DNA from: an uncultured Bacteroidales bacterium
GTDB taxonomy: Bacteria; Bacteroidota; Bacteroidia; Bacteroidales; Paludibacteraceae
Direction: 5' to 3'
Assembly (NCBI GenBank): GCA_949297975.1
Contig: CASFUX010000163.1
Coordinates: 1-57,203 of the forward strand
DNA length: 57,203 bases
Part shown: piece after piece, positions 33,484 to 41,949 of the stretch
Position numbering within the stretch: position 1 is the stretch's first letter
Layout of the letters: every line of letters starts with the position of its first letter
The notes under the pieces: generated by a model
Seen by the model: the letters and a program-made list of their open reading frames with translations, nothing else
What the model was told of the DNA's origin: nothing
The model's database searches: none
Made by a program: the position numbers and the translations under genes

Positions 33484-34368
33484 ATGAAAGGAATTGTATT
33501 GGCGGGCGGGAGCGGAACGCGCCTGTACCCGATTACAAAAGGGGTGAGCAAGCAGTTGCTCCCGGTGTATGACAAGCCGATGGTGTATTATCCCATCTCG
33601 GTGCTGATGCTGGCGGGCATCCGGGATATCCTGATTATCTCCACGCCGGCCGACTTGCCCGGCTTCAAACGCCTGCTGGGCGACGGGTCGGACTATGGCG
33701 TGCGCATCTCGTATGCCGAGCAGCCTTCGCCCGATGGTTTGGCGCAGGCGTTCATCATCGGCGAGGAGTTCATCGGCACGGATGACGTGTGCCTCGTGTT
33801 GGGCGACAACATCTTCCACGGCGTGGGTTTCTCGCAGCTGTTGCAGGAGGCCGTGCGCAACGTGGAGCATGACCGCAAGGCCACCGTGTTCGGCTATTGG
33901 GTGGACGACCCGCAGCGGTACGGCGTGGCCGAGTTCGACAAGGAAGGAAACTGCCTTTCCATCGAGGAAAAACCGCAAAATCCCAAGTCCAACTACGCCG
34001 TGGTGGGGCTTTACTTCTACCCGAACAAGGTGGTACAGGTGGCCAAGTACATCAAGCCGTCGGCGCGGGGCGAGTTGGAAATCACCACCGTCAACCAGGA
34101 GTTCCTCCAGGCGGGCGAACTGAAGGTGCAGACCTTGGGACGCGGCTTCGCCTGGCTCGACACCGGCACGCACGACTCGCTGGCCGAGGCCTCCATCTTC
34201 GTGGAAGTGATAGAAAAACGCCAGGGCTTGAAAATCGCCTGCCTCGAAGGCATCGCCTACCGCCACGGCTGGATTACGGAGGAACGGATGCGCTCCCTCG
34301 CCCAGCCCATGATCAAGAACCAGTATGGGCAATACCTGCTGAAGGTGATAGACGAGTTGAAGCGGTAA
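33484..34368 (+). CDS. rmlA: Glucose-1-phosphate thymidylyltransferase
   Basis: Makes dTDP-glucose from glucose-1-phosphate and dTTP, first step of dTDP-L-rhamnose synthesis (cytoplasm). 294 residues. [20 protein letters not shown] is the nucleotidyltransferase signature; [40 protein letters not shown] and LGDNIFHG follow, and [17 protein letters not shown] supplies the active-site Asp region. It starts 8 bp after the REP-D arm. It forms the rml set with the genes at 34487, 35148 and 37415. Confidence 0.95.
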   Translation: MKGIVLAGGSGTRLYPITKGVSKQLLPVYDKPMVYYPISVLMLAGIRDILIISTPADLPGFKRLLGDGSDYGVRISYAEQPSPDGLAQAFIIGEEFIGTDDVCLVLGDNIFHGVGFSQLLQEAVRNVEHDRKATVFGYWVDDPQRYGVAEFDKEGNCLSIEEKPQNPKSNYAVVGLYFYPNKVVQVAKYIKPSARGELEITTVNQEFLQAGELKVQTLGRGFAWLDTGTHDSLAEASIFVEVIEKRQGLKIACLEGIAYRHGWITEERMRSLAQPMIKNQYGQYLLKVIDELKR

Positions 34369-34371
34369 ACC

Positions 34372-34473
34372 TCCAACCCCCTGAAGGGGGCTTTGGGAAA
34401 TGGCATACCGGTAACTTAAAGACAATTTAATTATTCAATAGTGTCTCAAAAGCCCCCTTTAGATGGTTGGGGG
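34372..34473. repeat. REP-C-like inverted pair between rmlA and rmlC
   Basis: CCAACCCCCTGAAGGGGGCT (34374-34393) and AGCCCCCTTTAGATGGTTGG (34451-34470) are inverted and about 60 bp apart, enclosing AT-rich sequence. It is the same head-to-head layout as the copies at 35042-35143 and inside purL. Confidence 0.78.
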
Positions 34474-34486
34474 TCGTATATTTTGT

Positions 34487-35041
34487 ATGGAAGTCATTCA
34501 CACATCCATTGACGGGGTTGTCATCATCGAACCCCGCATATTCCAGGACGCGCGGGGCTATTTCTTCGAAAGCTTTTCGCAGCGCGAGTTCAATGAAAAG
34601 GTTCGCCCGGTCCAGTTCGTGCAGGACAACGAGAGCATGTCGTCCTACGGCGTGATGCGCGGGTTGCATTTCCAGCGTCCGCCGTTTGCCCAGGCCAAGC
34701 TGGTGCGCTGCGTGCGGGGTGCCGTGCTCGATGTGGCGGTGGATATCCGCCGGGGCTCGCCCACCTACGGGCAGCATGTGGCTGTGGAGCTGACGGAGGA
34801 CAACCATCGGCAGTTCTTCATTCCCCAAGGCTTTGCCCACGGGTTTGCCGTGCTGAGCGAGGTGGCCGTGTTCCAGTACAAGTGCGACAATTTCTACCAT
34901 CCCGAGGCCGATGGCGGTGTCAGCATCCTCGACGCGAGCCTGGGCATCGATTGGCGCATACCCACCGACCGCGCCATCCTGAGCGACAAGGACACGAAGC
35001 ATCCGCTGCTCCGCGACTTCGACTCGCCGTTTGAGTACTAA
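34487..35041 (+). CDS. rmlC: dTDP-4-dehydrorhamnose 3,5-epimerase
   Basis: Third step of dTDP-L-rhamnose synthesis. 184 residues, a cupin. MEVIHTSIDGVVIIEPRIFQ begins the protein; SYGVMRGLHFQRPPFAQAKL has the catalytic-region His, VRCVRGAVLDVAVDIRRGSP the catalytic Asp region, and FFIPQGFAHGFAVLSEVAV is the family hallmark. The start at 34487 is preferred over an upstream in-frame ATG at 34463 that lies in the REP-C arm. Confidence 0.95.
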   Translation: MEVIHTSIDGVVIIEPRIFQDARGYFFESFSQREFNEKVRPVQFVQDNESMSSYGVMRGLHFQRPPFAQAKLVRCVRGAVLDVAVDIRRGSPTYGQHVAVELTEDNHRQFFIPQGFAHGFAVLSEVAVFQYKCDNFYHPEADGGVSILDASLGIDWRIPTDRAILSDKDTKHPLLRDFDSPFEY

Positions 35042-35143
35042 GCCTCCCCAAGCCCCTCCCAAGGAGGGGATGTGTCGCTGAGGCTTTAATTCTATTTCAA
35101 CAAAACTAATTTTAGCCTCCCCTTGGGGAGGTTTGGAGGGGCT
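35042..35143. repeat. REP-C inverted pair between rmlC and rmlD
   Basis: AGCCTCCCCAAGCCCCTCCC with AAGGAGGGGATG (35042-35073) faces AGCCTCCCCTTGGGGAGG with TTTGGAGGGGC (35114-35142). This is the reference copy for the element found inside purL. Confidence 0.82.
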
Positions 35144-35147
35144 TTAC

Positions 35148-36014
35148 ATGAACATATTAGTAACAGGAGCCAACGGGCAGCTCGGGAATGAGATGCAGTT
35201 GGTGTCGAAAAAGAGTGCGAACCACTACATCTTCACCGATGTGGCCGAAGGCTACGAACGGTTGGACATCACGAATGCGGACGAGGTACGCCGCATGGTG
35301 CGCGAACGGAATATCCGCGTGATAGTGAATTGCGCCGCTTATACCAATGTGGACAAGGCGGAGGACGACGTGGTCATGGCCGACCTGCTTAACAACCGCG
35401 CCGTGGAAAACCTTGCTGTGGCTGCCAAGGAAGCGGATGCCGTGCTGGTACACATCTCCACGGATTATGTGTTCCAAGGCGACCGCAACGTGCCGTGCCA
35501 GGAGGATTGGCCGACCAATCCCCTCGGCGTGTACGGGCAGACCAAGCTGGCTGGTGAGCAGAGCCTGTTGCGCACGGGCTGCCGTTACCTCATTTTCCGC
35601 ACGGCGTGGCTTTACTCCGCGTTCGGCAAGAACTTTGTCAAGACCATGCAGCATCTCACGGCCACGAAGGACAGCCTGAAGGTGGTGTTCGACCAAGTGG
35701 GCACGCCCACCTATGCCGCCGACCTTGCGGCTTTGCTCTATCGCATCATCGAGACCGGACAGCTTGACAAGCAGGGCATCTACCACTACAGCAACGAGGG
35801 TGTGTGCTCCTGGTACGACTTTGCCCGGGAAATCTGCGCTTTGAGCGGCAACGTGTGCGACATTCAGCCCTGTCACAGCGATGAGTTTCCCAGCAAGGTG
35901 CGCCGTCCGCACTTCTCCGTGCTCGACAAGACGAAGGTAAAAGCCACCTTCGGCATCACGGTACCCTATTGGAAGGACTCCCTCGTGAAGTGCATCGACC
36001 AGTTGCGGGGGTGA
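35148..36014 (+). CDS. rmlD: dTDP-4-dehydrorhamnose reductase
   Basis: Final step to dTDP-L-rhamnose, NAD(P)H-dependent. 288 residues of the short-chain dehydrogenase fold: MNILVTGANGQLGNEMQLVS (GxxGxxG), VNCAAYTNVDKAEDD, HISTDYVFQGDRNVPCQE and GVYGQTKLAGEQ with the YxxxK catalytic pair. The start ATG at 35148 is chosen because it begins the Rossmann strand; an upstream ATG at 35133 is in the repeat. Confidence 0.94.
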   Translation: MNILVTGANGQLGNEMQLVSKKSANHYIFTDVAEGYERLDITNADEVRRMVRERNIRVIVNCAAYTNVDKAEDDVVMADLLNNRAVENLAVAAKEADAVLVHISTDYVFQGDRNVPCQEDWPTNPLGVYGQTKLAGEQSLLRTGCRYLIFRTAWLYSAFGKNFVKTMQHLTATKDSLKVVFDQVGTPTYAADLAALLYRIIETGQLDKQGIYHYSNEGVCSWYDFAREICALSGNVCDIQPCHSDEFPSKVRRPHFSVLDKTKVKATFGITVPYWKDSLVKCIDQLRG

Positions 36015-36077
36015 AAAGGGTGAAAGGGAAAAGTAGAAAGGGGGAGTAGAAAGTAAAAAGTAGAAAGGCGAAAGTTC

Positions 36078-36165
36078 AAGGCCAACGGTCTTGTGGAACT
36101 CAGCGTAGGGCAACGCCCTACGGGCAAATGAAAGCCTCCCTAAGCCCCTCCTGAGGAGGGGATGT
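36078..36165. repeat. REP-A copy 6 followed by half a REP-C element
   Basis: AAGGCCAACGGTCTT (36078-36092, one change) and CGTAGGGCAACGCCCTACG (36104-36122) form REP-A. AGCCTCCCTAAGCCCCTCCT with GAGGAGGGGATG follows at 36133-36164. The rest of 36015-36292 has dispersed 'ATCTGCGGGGAATAA' motif and no gene. Confidence 0.8.
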
Positions 36166-36292
36166 AAGCAAGTCAGCGTAAATCGGTGCCATCTGCGGGG
36201 AATAACCTGCTGTTTGTGCAATATAAAGCATAAAACAAGACGGTTTTTGTGCTTTATAAAGCATAAAATGATGGACGGATAAGTAACTTAGA

Positions 36293-37328
36293 ATGGGAGA
36301 TACAAAAAGATACCACGACAGCCGCATATCGGCGGTCAAGGCGATATGTATCATATTGATGGTAGTGGGGCACAGCGGTTGCCCGCAGCAGATGAGCAAA
36401 TGGATTTACCTGTTCCACATGCCCTGCTTCTTTTTTATCTCCGGCTTTTTGATGAAGGATAAATACTTGACTGATTTGTGGACGTTCATCAAGCATCGTT
36501 TCAAGGGGCTGTGGTGGCCGTTCGTCAAGTGGTCATTGGTGTTTCTGGCGTTGCACAATGTGTTGGAGGCATTGCATTTGTATGATACGGTGTACACGTG
36601 GCGCGATGTGGCAGACAAGACTTTCCACATCCTTACACTTACCGGTAGCGAGCAACTGTTGGGCGGGTATTGGTTCTTGAAAGAGTTGCTTTATGCTTCC
36701 ATTATCTCCATCTTGTCCTTGAAAATCGCGGGCAAAATACTACCAAATGTTAAATTTGGGGGGGGTGATTTTGATGGTATTGTTTCTTGCCGGGGCTTAT
36801 TTGTTAAGCATTGCCCCGTTCAAGATACCGACCGTTGGCAGCAAGACCCTGTTGGCGGCGGCCTTTTACATGGCAGGCTATTCGTACAACAGATTCCCGT
36901 TCAGCCGTAACAGCCTCTGGTTGGTGGCGTTGGCGTGCCTGGCAACAGTGGTGGGCGTGTCGTTCTTCTTCCACGGGTCGATGGATTGCAAGGGGACGGA
37001 TATTTTCATTTATTTTGCGGTGGCCCTGGTCGGCACGGTGGGTATGGTGCATTTGGCAGGGAAAGTCAAGGGACGGGTGCAGCAAGCGTTGGACTATGCG
37101 GGTTCTAAGACCCTCTACATCCTCACGTTCCACTTCATCTCGTTCAAGCTGGTCAGTCTGCTGAAGGTGTGGCAATACGGCCTGCCCGTCACGGAACTTT
37201 CCTCGTTTCCGGTCATATTTGGGCATAATACGTTTTATTGGTTGCTTTACAGTGCGGTCGGCGTGCTGCTGCCCATCTTGTTATGGGAGTTGAACCGCCG
37301 GGCGGGGATGGCGTTGAGACGGAGGTGA
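36293..37328 (+). CDS. Acyltransferase family membrane protein, frame broken at a G8 tract (phase-OFF)
   Basis: The first frame runs 36293-36910. MGDTKRYHDSRISAVKAICI, then ILMVVGHSG and WIYLFHMPCFFFISGFLMKD, are typical of acyltransferase-3 family proteins that O-acetylate surface sugars. After eight G at 36758-36765 the useful coding shifts by +1: VILMVLFLAGAYLLSIAPFK through TLYILTFHFISFKLV to MALRRR at 37328. Deleting one G joins them as KFGG-VILMVLF, giving an uninterrupted protein of 344 residues, the normal family length with about ten helices. As sequenced the product would stop at 205 residues with a nonsense tail. I interpret this as a phase-variable gene in its OFF state; a sequencing or assembly slip is the alternative. 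Confidence 0.85.
36758..36765 (+). repeat. G8 homopolymer in acyltransferase gene
   Basis: Eight consecutive G at codon 156 of the gene. The frame needs 7 (or 10) to stay open; 8 and 9 shut it. Confidence 0.95.
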
Positions 37329-37338
37329 AAAATCATGC

Positions 37339-37366
37339 TCACGTTTCACCCAAAACGTGAACATGT
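37339..37366 (+). terminator. Hairpin between acyltransferase and rmlB
   Basis: TCACGTTT (37339-37346) pairs with AAACGTGA (37353-37360), with outer ATG/CAT pairing around one mismatch, and TGTTTT follows. It could be a weak terminator or attenuator before rmlB. Confidence 0.5.
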
Positions 37367-37414
37367 TTTCCTGCAAGCGATGCCATAAAAGATAAGATAT
37401 TAAATTTCAACGTT

Positions 37415-38560
37415 ATGAATATATACGCTCGTAACATCATCATCACCGGCGGGGCCGGTTTCATCGGGTCGCATGTGGTGCGGCTGTTTGTCAACAAGTA
37501 CCCCGATTATCACATCATCAACGTGGACAAGCTGACTTATGCCGGCAATTTGGCCAATTTGAAGGATGTGGAAGACAGGCCGAACTACACCTTTGTCAAG
37601 GCCGACATTTGCGACTTCGACTGCATGTGCCAGCTCATGCAGCAATACCGGGTGGACGGCATCATCCATCTGGCAGCCGAAAGTCATGTGGATCGCAGCA
37701 TCAAGGATCCTTTTACCTTCGCCCGCACCAACGTGCTCGGTACGCTGTCGCTGCTGCAAGCCGCCAAACTGTATTGGGAGAGCCTGCCTGAGCGGTACGA
37801 AGGCAAACGCTTCTACCACATCTCCACCGATGAAGTGTATGGTGCGTTGGAGCTTACCCATCCCGAGGGTATCGAGCCGCCGTTTACCACCACGGCTTCC
37901 TCGTCTATGCACCACCTGGCCTATGGCAAGGACTTTTTCTATGAAGACACCAAGTACAATCCCCATAGCCCCTATAGTGCCTCGAAGGCCTCGTCCGACC
38001 ATTTCGTGCGGGCTTTCCATGACACCTACGGCATGCCCACCATCGTGACCAACTGCTCGAACAACTACGGTCCTTACCAGTTCCCTGAAAAGTTGATACC
38101 CCTCTTCATCAATAATATCCGCCACCGCAAGCCGTTGCCCGTCTATGGCAAGGGCGAGAATGTGCGTGACTGGTTGTATGTGGAAGACCACGCCCGCGCC
38201 ATCGACCTCATTTTCCATCAAGGCAGGGTGGCCGACACGTACAACATCGGCGGTTTCAACGAGTGGAAGAACATTGACCTCATCAAGGTGGTGATTAAGA
38301 CGGTGGACCGGTTGCTTGGGCGCAAGGAGGGGGAGGATATGGACCTCATCACCTATGTGACCGACCGCGCCGGGCACGACTTGCGCTATGCCATCGACAG
38401 CACCAAGTTGCAGCGCGAGTTGGGGTGGGAACCCAGTCTCCAGTTCGAGGAAGGCATCGAGCGCACCGTCCGCTGGTATCTCGACAATCAGGCCTGGATG
38501 GACAACATCACTTCCGGCGAATATGAGAAGTATTACGAGGAAATGTATAAGGGGAGGTAA
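37415..38560 (+). CDS. rmlB: dTDP-glucose 4,6-dehydratase
   Basis: Second step of dTDP-L-rhamnose synthesis: NAD+-dependent dehydration of dTDP-glucose. 381 residues. NIIITGGAGFIGSHVVRLFV (GxxGxxG), HLAAESHVDRSI, HISTDEVYGALELTHPEG (catalytic Asp-Glu), and YSASKASSDHFVRAFHDTYG (YxxxK) are all present; NNYGPYQFPEKLIPLFI is the sugar-nucleotide region. It is separated from rmlACD by the acyltransferase gene, an unusual split of the rml set. Confidence 0.95.
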   Translation: MNIYARNIIITGGAGFIGSHVVRLFVNKYPDYHIINVDKLTYAGNLANLKDVEDRPNYTFVKADICDFDCMCQLMQQYRVDGIIHLAAESHVDRSIKDPFTFARTNVLGTLSLLQAAKLYWESLPERYEGKRFYHISTDEVYGALELTHPEGIEPPFTTTASSSMHHLAYGKDFFYEDTKYNPHSPYSASKASSDHFVRAFHDTYGMPTIVTNCSNNYGPYQFPEKLIPLFINNIRHRKPLPVYGKGENVRDWLYVEDHARAIDLIFHQGRVADTYNIGGFNEWKNIDLIKVVIKTVDRLLGRKEGEDMDLITYVTDRAGHDLRYAIDSTKLQRELGWEPSLQFEEGIERTVRWYLDNQAWMDNITSGEYEKYYEEMYKGR

Positions 38561-38607
38561 GTTCTCTCCACATGGTTTTACATGCTTTGAAAGTATGCTA
38601 TGTGTAA

Positions 38608-38653
38608 AATTCTTTCCAATTCTTTGTGAATTGGAAAGAATTGGACAATTTTG
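38608..38653 (+). promoter_or_regulatory. 15-bp perfect hairpin and -7-like box before the Fic gene
   Basis: AAATTCTTTCCAATTC-type arm at 38608-38622 pairs exactly with 38628-38642 (GAATTGGAAAGAATT) over a 5-base loop. CAATTTTG at 38646-38653 resembles the -7 consensus with one change. It may terminate the rml transcript or be an operator for the Fic gene, which starts 25 bp further on. Confidence 0.5.
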
Positions 38654-38677
38654 CAGTGCGAAAAATTCAGATGAGCG

Positions 38678-39997
38678 ATGATTGAAAGCCCTCCTGCCAT
38701 ATCGGATAAAGAATTGTTGAATGCATTAATTCAGATGTATGCACGTGGGGATAGTAGTGTGGTACTATCGCTGGTTGAGAAGTTGAATGACGAATACGCT
38801 TATTGGAATGAGGTAAAGTATAAAGTACTTCCTTCTGACATTACTCCAAGACAGATGTGGTGTTATTTGAAGGCATCACGAGTGTCCAGTTATGTATCGG
38901 TGTGGCCTAAGTATGGGTTGAAGATGAAGTTGACCAACCAGATGCAGCGGATGTGTCATCAGTTCGACATGAATTTTGGTGGGTCGTTGGGGAGTAGTTC
39001 CATCATCCCGGAAGAAGGAAGGGAGCAATATCTGCTAAGCTCATTGATGGAAGAGGCCATATCTTCCAGCCAGATGGAAGGTGCTTCGACGACAAGGAGG
39101 GTGGCAAAAGAAATGCTTCGTAAGAAAATCAGTCCGAAAGATAAATCGCAGCAGATGATTTTCAACAACTACAGGACTATCAGGTTTATAGTGGAAAACA
39201 AGCAGGCAGTGTTGACGGAGGAATTGTTGTTGAAAGTACATGCCTTGATGACTGAAAACACGTTGGAGCATCCTGAACATGCGGGATGTTTCAGGCAAAA
39301 TGATGACGTAGTTGTGGAGGATGGCATAACGCATGAAGTGGTGCACACTCCTCCAAGTAAGGACGATATCCCAGAGTTTGTGGCATCGCTCTGTGACTTT
39401 TTCAATGAAGAGAAACCGGAACTTTTCATACATCCGATTATACGTGGCATTATCATTCATTTTATGATAGCCTATATGCATCCCTTTGTGGATGGCAATG
39501 GTAGGACGGCACGGGCTTTGTTTTATTGGTACATGCTCCGGCAGGGATATTGGTTGACTGAATACATGTCCATATCTCGGATTATTTCGCGCTCGAAAAA
39601 GGCTTATGAAAAAGCTTATTTGCATGTTGAGGCCGATGGGATGGATTTGGGTTACTTCATTGCGTATAATTTGCGCATACTTGATTTAGCTTTTGGAGAA
39701 TTGCGTCAGTATATCAATAGGAAACTGTTGTTGAGAAAGCAAGCTCAGGCGTTGTTGCGAATAGGAGGCATAAATGAACGTCAGTCGGAGATGCTGCGGA
39801 TGTACCAGGAAACGCCTTCGGCTGTTTTTACGGTGAAAGATTTTCAGATAAAATTTGGAATAACCCCGACGACAGCCAAAAGCGATATTGTTAGTTTGCT
39901 TCAGAGGGATATTTTGGCTGAAATCCCATTGAATAAGGTAAAAAAAGGATATATCAAAGGTGAAAGGTTTGATGAAATAGTGGGCAAAATCGGGTGA
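38678..39997 (+). CDS. Fic-family protein (probable AMP-transferase)
   Basis: 439 residues. The active-site motif is IAYMHPFVDGNGRTARALFY (HPFxDGNGRxxR), complete. An upstream helix, AISSSQMEGASTTRR, carries the S-x-x-x-E-G inhibitory motif that obstructs ATP binding in self-inhibited Fic enzymes. An N-terminal Fic_N-like region precedes it. The C-terminal part (VFTVKDFQIKFGITPTTAKS, DIVSLLQRDIL) is a winged-helix domain. It is predicted to AMPylate a host or self protein. It is AT-rich and has its own promoter-like region, so it is cargo in the polysaccharide locus rather than part of the pathway. Confidence 0.9.
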   Translation: MIESPPAISDKELLNALIQMYARGDSSVVLSLVEKLNDEYAYWNEVKYKVLPSDITPRQMWCYLKASRVSSYVSVWPKYGLKMKLTNQMQRMCHQFDMNFGGSLGSSSIIPEEGREQYLLSSLMEEAISSSQMEGASTTRRVAKEMLRKKISPKDKSQQMIFNNYRTIRFIVENKQAVLTEELLLKVHALMTENTLEHPEHAGCFRQNDDVVVEDGITHEVVHTPPSKDDIPEFVASLCDFFNEEKPELFIHPIIRGIIIHFMIAYMHPFVDGNGRTARALFYWYMLRQGYWLTEYMSISRIISRSKKAYEKAYLHVEADGMDLGYFIAYNLRILDLAFGELRQYINRKLLLRKQAQALLRIGGINERQSEMLRMYQETPSAVFTVKDFQIKFGITPTTAKSDIVSLLQRDILAEIPLNKVKKGYIKGERFDEIVGKIG

Positions 39998-40104
39998 GCA
40001 TGTGTGATAATAGCTGAAGGTTGAATAACGGATTAACTGAAAATCTGCGTTATCTGCGGGAAACCTCCGTGTGCCAATCTGAAATCAGGAATCTGAGAAT
40101 TTAA

Positions 40105-40155
40105 AATAAAAGAACCACCCCTCGGAGTCGGCCGTATCTCCGGGGATGGGTCTTT
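40105..40155 (-). terminator. Terminator of the HU-like gene
   Basis: AGAACCACCCCTCGGAG pairs imperfectly with CTCCGGGGATGGGTCT across a 10-base loop (40110-40153). On the minus strand the hairpin is followed by TTTTATTTTAAAT. Confidence 0.65.
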
Positions 40156-40168
40156 CAGTTAGTTAACC

Positions 40169-40615
40169 TTACGGTTCGGGCACGATTTCAGTGTTGTCGG
40201 TAGCCTTGGCGGCTTCTGCAATCACCTTGCGGGGCAGCACCTTTTCATACTTCAGGGTTTTCTCCTGTTCGCGGAAGGCGATGCCGGGGCGGAACTGCAA
40301 ATTCACCTTGCTGATGTTGGTGTACTTGAACTCTTCTTCGGTGTCTGCTCCCTCGCTTTCCACTTGGTATTGCAGTTTGCCGAAGTCGCCCATGTCCACC
40401 ATATCACCATCGGCCAGGTGGTTGGCTACGTGGTTACTCAGTTCCATCAGCACGCTCAGCACATCCCCCGGGGTCAGCGAGCTGGCGTAGGCTATTTCCT
40501 TGGCCAGCTTGCGCAGGGTGATGGTTTCACGTACTTGGGCGCGTGCATAAAACTTGCGTGCCCCTTTTGGGTCTTGCGGGTTGCGTAATTGGTTTACGCT
40601 GTACTTAATTGACAT
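40169..40615 (-). CDS. HU-related DNA-binding protein (Bacteroidota type)
   Basis: 148 residues; start MSIKYSVNQLRNPQDPKGAR at 40615 chosen because the family begins there and upstream residues are non-homologous. ALAKEIAYAS-type helices, LTPGDVLSVLMELSNHVANH and LADGDMVDMGDFGKLQYQVE match the HU-related family (TIGR01201). The tail (KVIAEAAKATDNTEIVPEP) is acidic. It binds DNA in the nucleoid. It is the only minus-strand gene in the polysaccharide locus and is thus divergent from the acyltransferase at 40869. A HU-like gene next to capsule genes is common in Bacteroidales. Confidence 0.88.
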   Translation of the reverse strand: MSIKYSVNQLRNPQDPKGARKFYARAQVRETITLRKLAKEIAYASSLTPGDVLSVLMELSNHVANHLADGDMVDMGDFGKLQYQVESEGADTEEEFKYTNISKVNLQFRPGIAFREQEKTLKYEKVLPRKVIAEAAKATDNTEIVPEP

Positions 40616-40868
40616 AGTTGTAAAAGTTTTAAATGTTGAACAAAAGTTAGTTGTTGAAACAAGTTGTTTAAGGACGTCCGTGTCGTTTGTTTCGATCGAC
40701 AATGCAAAAGTACAGCAAACTACAAACATGTGCAAGTAAAAATTGAAATTTAACAGTATTTTAACAAGGTAATGTCTTAAAATGTTGTTTTTCTTTGGGA
40801 TTTGTGCAAGGTTGCTTTTTGAAGTGCAAATAATAATGGTATTGTATGTGCAATGATAAACATAATAT

Positions 40869-41934
40869 ATGAATGATGCTAACAAAATCCTGATAGGGGG
40901 GGGTGGAAAGAGCAATCTGGAGTTATACCGCATAATTGTGATGCTGCTGATTGTGGCTCATCATTATGTGGTAAATTCAGGTTTGATGGAAGTGATGATG
41001 TCGCAACCTACCTCTGGTAAGTCGATCTTCCTTTCTTTGTTTGGCATGTGGGGGAAGACAGGAATCAATTGCTTCGTGTTGATAACGGGTTACTTCATGT
41101 GCCGTTCTGAAATCACGTTGCGTAAATTTCTAAAGCTCTTGTTAGAATAAAGTAGTTATTTATTTCTTGTTCTTGCTGACGGGTTACGAAGGGTTCTCGT
41201 TCAAGTCGTTAGTTGTTTCGCTGATACCGGTGAGAGGGATAGGGGGTAACTTTGTGGGATGTTTTTTGCTGTTTTATCTCTGTATTCCGTTTTTGAATAT
41301 CTTGATACGGAATATGACCCAAAGGCAGCATCTTCTGTTGGTTGCTTTGAGTTTGGCAGTCTATACGCTATTCGGTACGGTTCCTGGCTTCTATGTCAAG
41401 ATGAATTATGTGTCTTGGTTTTGTGTGCTTTATTTTATGGCATCGTATATACGGAATTATGGCTTGTTTGAACGGGTGAGTCATGCTTGCTGGGGCTGGT
41501 TCACCTTATGTTTCCTGTTGATTTCCATGTTGAGTGTGCTGGGACTGTTGTATTTGCAGCCATATTTGCCATGGTCTCCTTATCGTTTCGTGTCCGACTC
41601 CAATACGCTTTTGGCCGTGACCACGGCGGTATGTTCATTCATGTGGTTTAAGGGTTTGAATATGAAGTACCATCCGTGGATAAACGTGTTGGGGGCGACT
41701 ACGTTTGGGGTGCTGTTGATACATGCCAATAGCGATACCATGCGCCAATGGCTCTGGCGGGACATGCTTGACAATGCCGGGCATTATGTCTCGGGGCATG
41801 TGGTGATGCATGCTTGCTTGAGCGTATTAGGGGTGTTTATGGTGTGTGCGTTGATAGATTATCTGCGTATTGTGTTTTTAGAACGGAATGTGTTCAAGTG
41901 GTTGGACAGAATATTGCCCGTTTCCACCAACTAA
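40869..41934 (+). pseudogene. Acyltransferase family membrane protein with N-terminal G8 tract and a downstream frameshift
   Basis: The first part (40869-41150) reads MNDANKILIGGGGKSNLELY, then HHYVVNSG and FVLITGYFMCRSEITLRKFL; it stops after KLLLE. The remainder is in the next frame from 41146: KVVIYFLFLLTGYEGFSFKS through a dozen helices to LPVSTN at 41934. Relatives run straight through with a few more residues between LLLE and VVIY, so a deletion of about 11 bases (or another +1 change) at 41146-41150 has broken the gene. The G8 tract at 40896-40903 is in frame now. It is therefore probably inactive because of the second lesion, unless that is a sequencing error. Confidence 0.78.
40896..40903 (+). 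repeat. G8 homopolymer near the start of the second acyltransferase
   Basis: Eight G encode GGG after codon 9 and keep the present frame. Position close to the start is the classic place for a contingency switch: any change not divisible by three would give a very short product. Confidence 0.95.
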
Positions 41935-41949
41935 CCCGGTATTTGGTAG

